Source of the DNA: Physcomitrium patens
Lineage: Eukaryota > Streptophyta > Bryopsida > Funariales > Funariaceae
DNA length: 64,000 bases
Direction: 5' to 3'
NCBI RefSeq assembly: GCF_000002425.4
Contig: NC_037273.1
Location: 12,143,986-12,207,985, forward strand
Shown here: piece by piece, positions 53,968-64,000 of the stretch
Layout: the number at the start of each line of letters is the position of its first letter
Position numbering within the stretch: the first letter of the stretch is position 1
Position numbers and translations under genes: made by a program
The notes under the pieces: generated by a model
Database searches by the model: none
What the model was told of the DNA's origin: nothing
What the model saw: the letters and a program-made list of their open reading frames with translations, nothing else

Positions 53968-54491
53968 TATCATGGACATACTTATTCTAATAGTTATTTA
54001 AGCAATATGAATGTGTAGAAGTAGATAAAAGTAGATTAACTTGATAATATCTTGTAGAATAGCTTTCTAGAAGCTTTATAGACATTTTTTCACCTTTATA
54101 CATGTCTATGGGTGTTGATAGGTTAAAAACTTGGCTAACAAAGTAGTCATGTATCATACATATTACTAGCTTGTAAAACAAGTTAACTATATGGCATACA
54201 TATAGAAAAATTATCTTATAATTTAGACAAGTGTTGAAGGTCATATAGAACATCGCCACGTAGTTCTTAGGTACATAGTGTATATAGAGGTAAGATAAAA
54301 GTCTTTTTTATTCCTGTCAATTCTTTTCTTATTTTTAGTTTAATTTTAGGAGTTTCTAGTTATTTAGTCATTGACAATAGCCATTCCTATTTCTTATTAA
54401 ATATATTTATTTTCTCATTTCTAATTTGTCATCTCTCTTTTATTCAATTTTCAGTTATTTACACATCTTCTTTGAATTCTTGTCCTTTACA
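53968..54491 (+). repeat. Element C 5' LTR
   Basis: 524 bp, from TATCATGG to CCTTTACA, A-family. A degraded heat-shock-like stretch TTCtaGAAgc lies near 54067. Confidence 0.8.
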
Positions 54492-54661
54492 TATCAAAAA
54501 AAAATACTAATTTATTATTCTTGTCTTGTTTTGAGAAGTAATTGAATTACTCCACTTCTATTAATGTATTTCAAAGGTTTCAAACTACCCACCTTGAACT
54601 AATAATTACTTTTTTAACATTGATTTTTTCCTTAAAGAAAGTAGAAATTTTTATTTGATTT

Positions 54662-54687
54662 TAGAAGTTGCGGATTATCCTCTTCTA
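54662..54687 (+). promoter_or_regulatory. Element C leader hairpin
   Basis: Stem TAGAAG/CTTCTA encloses TTGCGGATTATCCT, the equivalent of the second hairpin of A, still able to fold despite decay elsewhere. Confidence 0.55.
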
Positions 54688-54713
54688 TTCAATTTGTAGA
54701 TTGATAAAGTTGT

Positions 54714-57212
54714 TTGAAATGAAAGGAAAAATCTTGGATGCTATACTTGGCAAAAGTGAGAATAGATTTACAACTATTACTAATCTTCACAAGTTTGTCA
54801 ACACTCTTAGGATAGAAATTTCATGCATCACCAATGCCAACCATGAAAGCATTATTCCTATGTTTATGCAATAAGTCTAGAATCTACGCCAAGAAGTTGT
54901 GTAGTTGAAAGCAGTAAATAGATGATCTTCACAACCAAATCTAAGAAGTCTTACTTCTTAAAGTATGAGAGAGGTAAAGATTAATATAAGCGAGAAGTTT
55001 AATAGAACAAGATCAAAACTTTGAGGACTTCTGCCACAAGTCAAGCTTTATGTAAGGTTGTTTCTTTTCCAATATCCTAATGGATTTACTCAAGTTGGGT
55101 TCATGGATGCACTTCTATTTGGAAGTACTCTCTTTTGGTTTGTACCTTTGATAGAAAAAAATTCACAACTATTTTATGATTTGAATTCATTTCTAGAAGT
55201 ATTTAGAGCCTTATTTAGAAAAAGTGATCAAAAAAGAGTAGAAAAGACCAAGCTATTATTTTTATGACAAGGATTATGGTCAACCACCATATATGTGGTG
55301 TCATGTAGTAATATGACTATAAGGTAAAAAATGAAAACATGGATTTTTTTATAGAAGAGCCTAGTAAAAAGATGTAGTAGAAAATTAAAGATAAATGATA
55401 GGAAGGTAATAAAAGGTATAGTATTAATATTGCCTTTTAGAAAAGAAGCTCTATATTACTTTATAGGAGCATAAATGCCTCAAATAAAAATAAATAACAT
55501 AATTATTTAATATAGACACATTTAAAAGAGAATTAACAATAGGCTTAAGCAAAAATAACCTCAAATTACTAAATATTGATACTTAGAAAAGACCGATTGT
55601 CAACTTGGATCAAAATTAGACTCTGAGGCACAAAATTGAGCACCTACAGTGACTTTAGAGTTCTTTGGTACATCAGAGAGTGGAATTTGAGAGCAAACTT
55701 GCTAAGAGATTTTTAAGCATTGATTTTATATTAATCAAATTAATATTCAATTTTTGGAAGATTTTTAATATTAATGATATTTTTACTTGAATTAGATTTT
55801 AAAAAATAAAATTATATTTACAAAATTGAAGGTTTCTTGTATTTTGAGATATGTATATAGATAAAATTTGAACAAAGTATTGATATACTAATTTTTAATG
55901 TGTGTGCAAATTTTGAGATCAATCGAACAATTAGATCAAAGTATGTGAAGGTTTTCTAAGGATTGAAGTCTCAAAAATTGGATTTTGAAGGTTAGTGAGT
56001 ATTTTTAAGATCTTTAGCAATTTGTCAATTGGATTAAAGTGATTTTTTTTCTATTAAGAATAGACTCAATTTTCAACTATTTAGATGAATTCTCGGAGCA
56101 ATTCAATGGATTAAGAAGGAGATATTGGTACTAGAAGTTCAACATTTAAATTGGAGTAGGACATCGGCCAATACCTAAGTAGAATTTAAGATAGATCTTT
56201 TGTTTAGTAAGTTTGAACTTCTACAAATTTTGTGTACTTATTGTCAACTTACTTGTTGAGAGGTATATAAAATCTTAAGCAAAATCAATGGTATAATTGA
56301 TAAATATTGAGGTTCTAAATTATCCTATAATTAGATTATTTTGATTAAGATTTGATTTGGAATTTAGGAATTGGTTAGGATTTAGGATTTATTTAGGATT
56401 TAGGATTGTTTGGGATTTTTTTAAGATTTGACTTAGGATTTAATTAAAAACTATTAAGATTTTAATTAGGATTAAAATAAGATTTAGTTGAAATTTATTT
56501 AAGATATATTTATGATTTTATTTTAACACTTCATTTGAAATTCTTTAGGATTTTTTTATGCTTCTTTGTAAAAATTTTAAGGTTTTTTTGGATTTGATTA
56601 AAGCTTAATTGGCATTTTTAAGGTTTAATTGGAATTATTCAGAATTCTATAAGAGTTATAATCTTGTTGTTGCAATTTTTCTTCTAACTTCTATAGTTAA
56701 GTACTTAGTGCATTCTCAAACAAGGCTTCACGTAATATGATAACAATTGAATTCCAAAGCCTTACTTGTAATGTTGATTAGAATGACAAAGGCCTTATTA
56801 ATCTATTTCAATATAGATTGAAGAATAACATTAAAGATTTATATTAACAATATTGAAAGTAAATTCTTTGGAACAATTTATTATTTAAGCCATTGCATGC
56901 AACAATTGGCTATTTGAAAGATATCAAGAACAAAAATTTGGATAAAAAAGAACAAAACAAGTAATGATGGCAACTCCTAAGTTTTTAAAATCATATTCAT
57001 CGAGGCTAGAACTAATGCAAATTGATATGATATATTTCAAATTCTCACAAAGTAAAAAAAATTGAACAATGTAAAGAAGATTTATGCTTATATTATAGAG
57101 AAACTAAATAGACTGCTCAAAATTATCGAAAGAAGCAACACAATTACAAAATGAGGAGCATGATTGCTAAAAATGACAATGTATTGAAAAATGAGTTTTT
57201 CCAACTATAATA
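54714..57212 (+). pseudogene. Element C Gag, degraded and split
   Basis: Alignment by eye to A finds the N-terminal coiled-coil part near 54714-54870 and the Gag domain near 55058-55290 (FWFVPLIEKNSQLFYDLNSFLEVF). After an inserted block, the domain resumes near 56750-56900. A decayed zinc knuckle lies near 57082-57135 with several Cys lost. The gag stop position still reads TAG at 57210-57212. Confidence 0.75.
55296..56734. mobile_element. Insertion in element C gag, possible solo LTR
   Basis: 1439 bp that interrupt the Gag domain, bounded by identical 5-mers ATATG (55291-55295 and 56735-56739). The insert begins TGGTGTC and ends TTCACGTA. It has no coding content and includes repeated GGATTTAGGATT-type sequence near 56360-56420. 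A long solo LTR of another family fits, given TG/TA ends and a 5-bp duplication. Confidence 0.55.
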
Positions 57213-57219
57213 GGAATTG

Positions 57220-60200
57220 TATGGCTAGAATCATATACAACATCTACTAAAGGTCCTATTCTCTCTTTAAAGCCTTCACCTTATTTTATAATATAAGTAT
57301 ATTTAAGACCTAAAAATCACAAAGTCTTGACATTATTAGATTTAGGAGCTTCAACTTGTTTCATAGATGAAAACTTTGTAAAAAAATAAGAAATATTTTT
57401 AATCAAGAAAACTAAATCCATACACATAGAAGTCATAGATGATCATTTATTATCTTGTGAAGATATTATCTATGAGATTATTTTCTTAGATATAGTAATT
57501 AAAGATCATAATAGCATAGTAATATTTATTATGATGTTGTATAAACAAAGATCGTTACACACAATATATTGAGTGCCACCAACAAATCATAAAGTATGTA
57601 ATTTAAAATAAAATACAAATGCACATCCAACACACTCAAGGAAAGATTAAAAATCTATACCAAATTAAGTCAAGCTATCTTCAACACCACAAAGTAGAAA
57701 TCTAAGAGTACAAATGTAAAAATAAGAAAAAGCCTAAAACTTTATTATATGGCTAAAACACCATAGCCAAGCAAACTTTTACAACAAATTCTTCCACTTT
57801 CAAAATTACTCAGAAGACTTGATTCGAGAAGAATATCAAGACAAGGATTTTTCTTCACTTAAGTACTCAAATCCTTATTGACATGAATAAGTCAATTGAC
57901 AAAAAAACTACCAATGGATGAAAAATCACCAACTAAACTAAATTACATACATCTAATAGGATTTGGTACTCAATGCCATATCACATAACAATAATAAGAT
58001 ATTCTTCCAACCTAATTATTTTAGGATTATTGTGGTTAGAAAAATATAATCCTTAGATAGATTGGATTTCTTGTAATTTTGACTTTTTTTATAGTTTAAT
58101 CCAAAATTCTTTTAGCCAAGTAAAAATATACAAATCTACTATAACCAAATCTATATACATAAATATGAGAGCTTTCATGCATGTAGTAAAAGAAAGAACA
58201 TCTTTTGCTATATGCACCACATCTATTTTTGATAGTAAAAAGACAAGTAGTATGCTTAGCCCATATAAGATTACATATATTATTACCAAATATTACCAAA
58301 TATTCATCAATAATTTTTTTCAACTTATAGTTCTACTTACATGTTTGATTTGTAAAGAAAAACTTAAGTGGAATAAAAAATTCAAAGTATTATTTGATAC
58401 TTTAAAGAAAGAATTTATTTTTATACCAATTTATATTGTATTAAATTTTTTAAGGCATTTTTTTATGGGAGTAAATCCATCAAAATTTTCCTTAGGTGCA
58501 ATTTTGTCACAAATAGAAGCAAATGACAAGCTCCACCTCATAGCTTTTCATTCTAAGAAATTTTCAGCAATGAAGATTTATTATAAAATCCATGATAAAG
58601 AATTCCTTACAATTATGGATTTATTTTATGAATTGGCAACAATATATAAAAGGTACTTTGAATCCAATGACCACATATATGGAACATAAGAACCTTGAAT
58701 AATTCATATCAATATAAGTATTGAATCATTATTAGGCTTATTAGAGTATGTTCTTATCAAAAATCAATTTTAAAATTACTTATCGACCTAAAAAATATTA
58801 AGATTTATCAAATGTACTTTATAGATATTTTTGTTTTATACTAAAAGAAAAAGATTCACTTTTTGATTAATAAAGAATATTTCTTTTAAAGTCGAAGCAT
58901 TTTCATCTTCAAACAATAAAATCAACATTGATTGTTGACTCAACATTCGTCAAGTAAAGTCAATCAAGTATGTTCTTTGATCTTTTAATTCTTCATATTA
59001 AAAAAAATTCTTTTAAGTATTATGATACTTCTAAGTTCAAGTTCAAGACTAATATATTCTATTTTGAAGAATAATTATATATTTCAGAATGTAAAGTATT
59101 ATTATGTATTCTTCAAGCTCATCACAACTTTCTAGCATCCAGACATTTTAGATACAATAAGACTTTGGAGCTAATACCTAAAGATTTTTTGTGTCTTCAA
59201 ATGTAGAAGGTAGTTAAAAACTTTGTATAATTGTATGAAATTTTTTCAAGATAAAAAATACCTTATTCTCAACCTTATGGACTTCTTTAGCCAGTATCTA
59301 TTTTGAAAGAACTATAGTCTTTTGTTTTTATATTCATGATAATATATTATTTTATCAAAATGTCATATTTTTTATTATATATAAAATTTTTCATAAGTAC
59401 AAATATAGACCAATTTTTTTTGACAACATCAAAAAGCATATAAACCAAGTTTTAGAGCAATATTTAAGATGTACCATCAACTACTATCAAGATGATTTGA
59501 CAAAACTTTTATCATTGATAAAGTTTTTTTTATAACAATATGATATATTTTTTTATGCAATAAATATATATTTTTATTATATATAATTATTATCTATAGC
59601 TTGATGCTTTTAACTTCTTAAAAGTTAATAATCTTGCAATAAAAGTTTTGAAAAATTATTTATTTAAGCTCTATATAATAGTAAAGGTATAATAAAAAAA
59701 AATCAAGGATGAAAAAAATACCATCATGGATGTCTATTGCAAGAAGTGCCTCAATTTTACATTGGCAATAAAGTATGGTTACTTTGTTATAATATCAAGA
59801 TTAATTACATTTATAACAAGTTGGATTATTATAAGCTTAGACTTTTTTCTATTTGTAGACAAATCAGTCTTATTGTTTATTGATTATATCTATTGGAGTC
59901 TATAAAGATCCATCTTGTATTTTACATGTCTCTTTTTGAACCATATATGATTGTAAATATTTTGGAAAGAAGAAAAATGCCATTGCCTCTCTTATAGAAG
60001 TGGATAATAATAAAGAGTTCAAGATGGAAGAAGTCTTAGACTCAATATGATGTCAAAATAGGTTAGAATATCTTGTTTATTGGTATAAATATGATATTAA
60101 TGAATGCATATAAGAGATATCAAAAAATCTTGTAAATGTAATAAATAAAATTGATACTTTCTATCAATAACATCCATCAAAATCAAGATTAAAGAAAGTA
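57220..60200 (+). pseudogene. Element C Pol, degraded
   Basis: Follows A from the protease (near 57320, LLDLGAST-like) into RNase H near 58480-58640 (AILSQIEANDKLH, YKIHDKEF) and integrase fragments near 59050-59520. A chromodomain remnant lies near 60000-60190. Most of the reverse transcriptase core is absent: protease-linker sequence around 58200 is followed directly by RNase-H-flanking sequence, so an internal deletion is likely. Confidence 0.8.
57535..57990. mobile_element. Insertion in element C protease region
   Basis: About 456 bp unlike A separate two stretches that align with A's protease (left part ends TTTATTATG, right part resumes TTCCAACC). The insert starts TGTTGTATA and ends ATAACA, so TG...CA termini suggest a solo LTR. 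The flanking 5-mers do not match, so borders are uncertain. Confidence 0.4.
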
Positions 60201-60293
60201 AATCTTTGATATAAAAGATTTATAATTTAAGAAAGATTACATCCAATATTTTAACTTTATTTATAATTTTTATATACTTATAATAATAAAGAG

Positions 60294-60611
60294 GTGGAAA
60301 ATCAACAACCAGTAGATTCAACTCAAAAGCCATTGTTTATTGACTAATTAGACAAGACATTATGATTATCAAAGCCTTCAAGATGACGTAATTAAAATAA
60401 ATATCTTTAAAAACAATATATTCTTCAAATAGATGGTGAGATAGAATGCATTTGATATGAAAACCTTGAAAGAGACTCTTGATGTTTGGCGATTTTATTG
60501 GATGTAAGAATAAAATTTTATGATATTAGAAATGTTTTGTTTGAAAGAAGTTATAAAGGCCTCAATAATAATAAAAAATTAGAGTGGTCTTTTTCAACTA
60601 GAATAAGATTA
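60294..60611 (+). pseudogene. Element C ORF3 remnant, first part
   Basis: Aligns with A ORF3 from the start codon (now GTG) through the segment corresponding to SYEGLNNDQ. The point matching A's TAA reads GAA here. The copy has several other stops and is cut by an insertion from about 60612 to 61161; the rest (GHYRWL-equivalent) continues to about 61260. Confidence 0.6.
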
Positions 60612-61161
60612 AAACATGACTAGTCTATCTTAAGTATCCAAGATCCTTCTAATCCATTACAATATAAAACTTCATCACAAGGCAGGACAAACTGGACTAG
60701 AACAAAATTGAAAAAAACTACACAAAATGGGACACAAAAGACAAAACTGAGCAACTGTAATTTAGACAAAATAAAAAAAAAATAAGAAGGTATAAAATCT
60801 AATTATATTAAGAAAAATGGTTTGAAGCCATACTTGACCATATGCTCCAAAAGGCCCTGATCAGTCCTATTTAGACTTTATTCTACCACCTTAGACTTTC
60901 TAAAATATTCTTAGATAATAGATCTCACTTAGTTAATCACCTTAAACTCTTTTTAGAAGGTTCTATGGTAGGTCCTATCAAGATAACCACCTTAAGTCTT
61001 TTTTGAAAGATTCTATAGTAGATCCTATCTAAATAACTACTCTAAACTCTTTTTAAAATGTTCCATGGTGGAACTTACCTAGTCTACTAACCTAATCTCA
61101 ATTCTAAAAACTTCCATGGTTCTAATTTTTTATTCCTATAAAAATATCTTATCTATACAGT
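60612..61161. mobile_element. Insertion X in element C ORF3, internally repetitive
   Basis: About 550 bp of unrelated sequence within ORF3. Near 60930-61075 it holds three imperfect copies of a roughly 60-65 bp unit, each with a TTAGAAGGTTCTATGG-like block. Its right-hand 120 bp is shared, in reverse complement, with the end of the window (63872-64000) inside element E. This shows a repeat family inserted twice. It may be an LTR; ends are approximate. Confidence 0.5.
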
Positions 61162-61317
61162 GTTATAGAGACATTATCAATGGCTGAAGGAACCTATCAA
61201 CTATCTTCAAAGAAAACAACTATCAAAATATGAAACAAATATAATTTAGAGCATCTTGGACTTCCTGAATATGTAACCACTATTCTTTGTGGAACTTGTC
61301 TTTAAAAAGAAAGATAA

Positions 61318-61861
61318 TATCATGGATATATCTATAGTTATTTAGTTAATATGAATAGATAGAAATAGATAAAAATAAGTTGATCTAGAAATATCTTATA
61401 GAAAAGCTTCTTAAATAATTCATAGATGTGATTTGACCTTCATACATATCTATAAGCAATTAGTAGGGAAGAAACTTGGCAAAAAAATTAATCATGTATT
61501 ATATGTATTGATAGCTTATGGTACAAGTTAATAATATAGTATACTTATAAAAAACTTGTTTTACAAGTTAAAACATATATCTCACATATTACACACATAT
61601 TGAAGATACCATAGAATATTGTAATATGGTTCTTAGGTAGATAGTATATATAGAAGTAAGAATGAAGCCTCATTTACTTTTATCAATTCTTTTTTTTATT
61701 TCTTATCTAATTTCAAGAGTCTTTCATTTTTTTTTAGCTATTGACAATAGTTGTTTCAATTTTTTATTAAATATTTTTACTTTATTATTTTTAGTTTATT
61801 ATTTCTCCTTCATTTATTTGACTTTTATTTAAGCATCTTCTTTAAGTTCTTGTCCTTGACA
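61318..61861 (+). repeat. Element C 3' LTR
   Basis: 544 bp, from TATCATGG to CCTTGACA, preceded by the degraded purine tract AAAGAAAGATAA. Confidence 0.82.
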
Positions 61862-62641
61862 CTACATTTAAATTTTGTCATTCTTGTTGCACGTAGTTCT
61901 AACAAATAATTTGGTAAATCATTTATTATAAAATTATCAATTTTTAAAACATCAAAAATATCAAAATTGACAAATAATGGTGTTTGTTGAATAAAAAAAT
62001 ATTAAATTATTAAGTGCAAAGTATATCAATGATAAAAGAATTATTTTATCATCTTGATTAAAGTTGATAGTATGCTTTAAATATTACTTCAAAATTTGAT
62101 TCACTTATTCAATTTATCTATCACTTTAAGAATAAAAACATCCATCTTTAATATCTTAAAAAGGATTCTCCAAAATCTTGATATAAATTATATTTTTCTA
62201 TCAAATATTATATTCTTTTATAATCCATGATAGCAATAGGTGTTTTTAATAAAAAAAAAAATTAGTTGTTTCTTTATTTCAAATAACTTTTGTATATGGT
62301 ATAAAATATGAAATTTTGGTGCAAAAATCTATGATTACAAATATAAAGTCATTTGAACTTGAATTTAAAAGATTCATAATAAAATCCATAGAAACATAAG
62401 ACCATGGTTCTTTTGATGTAGGCAATAGTAAGAGAAGTTCATAAGATCAATGATAAGAAAATTTTGATCTTGAAAAAATGTTACATGAATTTATAAAGTT
62501 TTTTATAGTCTTCTAAATTTGAAGTTACTAAAAATCTTTAAATATTAGCTCCAAAGTCTTATTGTATCCAAATAGTTTAGTTACTAAAAAGTTGTGACAA
62601 GCTTGAAGAATACATAATCATACTTTTCCTTATAAAATTTA
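61862..62641 (-). pseudogene. Pol fragment of another minus-strand element
   Basis: On the minus strand this matches the integrase to post-integrase region of element D (compare 26690-27450), with heavy decay. It lies between the end of C and the LTR of E and has no LTR of its own here. It was probably the target into which C and E inserted. Confidence 0.6.
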
Positions 62642-64000
62642 TGTAAAGGACAAGAACTCAATGAAAGTAAATAAATAAATAAGATTCTTTCAAAGAAATA
62701 TGATAAAATAAAATAAAAAAAAATTATATATTAAAAAAGAAATTAAAATTGATATTTTCAAAAGACAAAGAAATTAGAAACTCTTGAAACTAAACTAGAA
62801 GTAAAAAAAAAGTTGAGAATAATGAAAAAGGCTTCATTTTTATCTTTATATATACTATCTACCTATAATTTATGGAATAATGTTCTAAAAGACCTCCAAA
62901 AACATGTTAACTTTATATGACATATAATTTAATTTACAAGATAAGTTTTCTATATGGATGTAATATAGTTAGCTTATTCCACAAGCTACCAACATATGTG
63001 GCATGATGTTAACTTGTTGACAAAGTTTCTAACCTATCAATCAACTAAAAATACATATAAAGTCAAAATAATATCTAAAAAGCTTCTAGGAAGCTTTTCT
63101 AAAAGGTATTACAAAATTAATTTAATTTTACTTACATTGATTTACTCCTACCTATTCATATTATCTAATTAATAGTTATAGTAGATATATATATCCATGA
63201 CATTATTCCACCTTCTAAGAATAAGTTTTATAAGGAGCAATAATCTTATGTTGAGGAAGTCTAACATGTGGCAAGTTGTATTAGTTACGTACTCTAAGCT
63301 TTGTTCCTTTCGAAGGTAGTTGATAGGTCCATTCAACCATTGATAATGTTCCATTCTATCATAGAAAGACCACCCTATTATTTGATCATTGTTGAAACCT
63401 TTGTAACTTTTTTCAAACAAAACATTTATAACACTATCAAGAGTCATTCTTACCTCCAATAAAATCACCAAACATTAAGAGTGTCTTTTCAACTTGTGAT
63501 ATCAAATGTGATGTATCTTGCCATCTATTCAAGAAAAAATTTGTTGTTCTTAAAGATCTTCATTTTTATTATATCATCTTGAAGGTTGTAATAATTACAA
63601 TGTCTTATCTGATAAGTAAGCAAATGATGGCTCTTGAGTTGAATCCACAAGTTATTGGTTTTTCATCTCTTTAATGCCACAATTATATAGAAATTACAAA
63701 TAAGTATAGAAAGTAGAATGCAATCTTTTTTAAATTGTGCTTCTTTTAAACTAAAGATTTGATATCATTTATTTTGATTTTGATAGATATTGTTGATTAA
63801 AAGCTTTAACTTTCTTTACTGCATTCATAAGTTTTTTTGCTACCTCTCATGTCCATTTATTAATATTGTATCTATAACAAGATATAGATAAGATTTTTGT
63901 ATAGATAGATAGAACCATGGAAGTTTTTAGAATTGAGATTAGATTAATGAGTCATATAGGATCTACTGTAGAACATTCTAGAAAGAATTTATAGCAATTA
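62642..64000 (-). mobile_element. Element E: minus-strand chromovirus, cut by window edge
   Basis: The 3' LTR is 62642-63202 (561 bp; on the minus strand it starts TGTCATGG after the tract AGAAGGTGGAATAA). Then come ORF3 and a chromodomain C-terminal remnant (about 63700-63870). From about 63872 sequence of insertion X follows. The rest lies beyond the window. Confidence 0.75.
63230..63666 (-). pseudogene. Element E ORF3 remnant
   Basis: Aligns with A ORF3 from its ATG (63666-63664) to the C-terminal FLNI. A continuous 100-codon piece (63169-63471) keeps LLEVRMTLD, NNDQIIGWS and EHYQWLNGPINYLRKEQ. The first third has stops. At the site of A's TAA the sequence is CAT-like, supporting an originally open frame. 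Confidence 0.65.

Larger units (their letters stand above)
53968..61861 (+). mobile_element. Element C: decayed chromovirus with three insertions
   Basis: A plus-strand relative of A starting 55 bp after B's target duplication. Its LTRs are 53968-54491 and 61318-61861. Flanking 5-mers CATCA and CTACA match only partly. Gag, pol, ORF3 and polypurine tract can all be followed in A's order but are riddled with stops, mostly C-to-T or G-to-A relative to A. Three foreign segments interrupt it (55296-56734, about 57535-57990, about 60612-61161). Confidence 0.85.

Overview
The window looks like nuclear DNA of a land plant. It has AT-rich intergenic DNA, long (AT)n and homopolymer runs, small genes with many short GT-AG introns, a plastid-type HAD phosphatase related to SOQ1, and nested Ty3/gypsy chromoviruses. 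A moss or other non-seed plant is my best guess, but the sequence alone does not prove it. I see no rRNA, tRNA, CRISPR array or prokaryotic operon.

Layout. 1-18.8 kb is mostly AT-rich intergenic DNA. It holds three GC-richer gene-like islands without a readable gene (about 2.0-3.5, 5.2-5.8 and 10.5-14.3 kb) and one solo LTR (9101-9620). 18.8-32.0 kb holds element A (18838-25210, plus strand, nearly intact) and decayed element D (25571-32015, minus strand, with an LTR nested in its 5' LTR). 33.3-46.6 kb is a gene island on the minus strand. It contains an unrecognised 609-aa two-membrane-segment protein preceded in the same exon by a 59-aa acidic ORF, a 434-aa tail-anchored P-loop GTPase-like protein (8 exons), and a 320-aa HAD phosphatase matching the N-terminal domain of SOQ1 (7 exons). 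For all three genes I rebuilt splice sites whose phases agree. 47.6-64 kb is a second retroelement cluster: element B (47619-53907), decayed element C (53968-61861) carrying three further insertions, a pol fragment (61862-62641) and the start of minus-strand element E (62642 to the edge).

The retroelements are the most interesting content. A and B are diverged relatives with perfect 5-bp target duplications. They share an unusual design. (1) An 11-nt stretch exactly 2 nt after the 5' LTR is perfectly complementary to LTR sequence 31-32 nt downstream of the TATA box, where transcription should start. This is the arrangement of Tf1/sushi-type self-priming. A vestigial tRNA-iMet-like site lies about 20 nt further on. 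(2) The leader carries repeated hairpins with GGATTACC in the loop and compensatory stem changes. (3) Gag and pol are in different frames (-1), and pol has no ATG. (4) Pol ends in a chromodomain with conserved aromatic positions. (5) A third ORF lies between pol and the polypurine tract and is recognisable in A, B, C and E. Element B's LTR also carries a dense array of heat-shock elements directly upstream of its TATA box, as in heat-activated plant retrotransposons.
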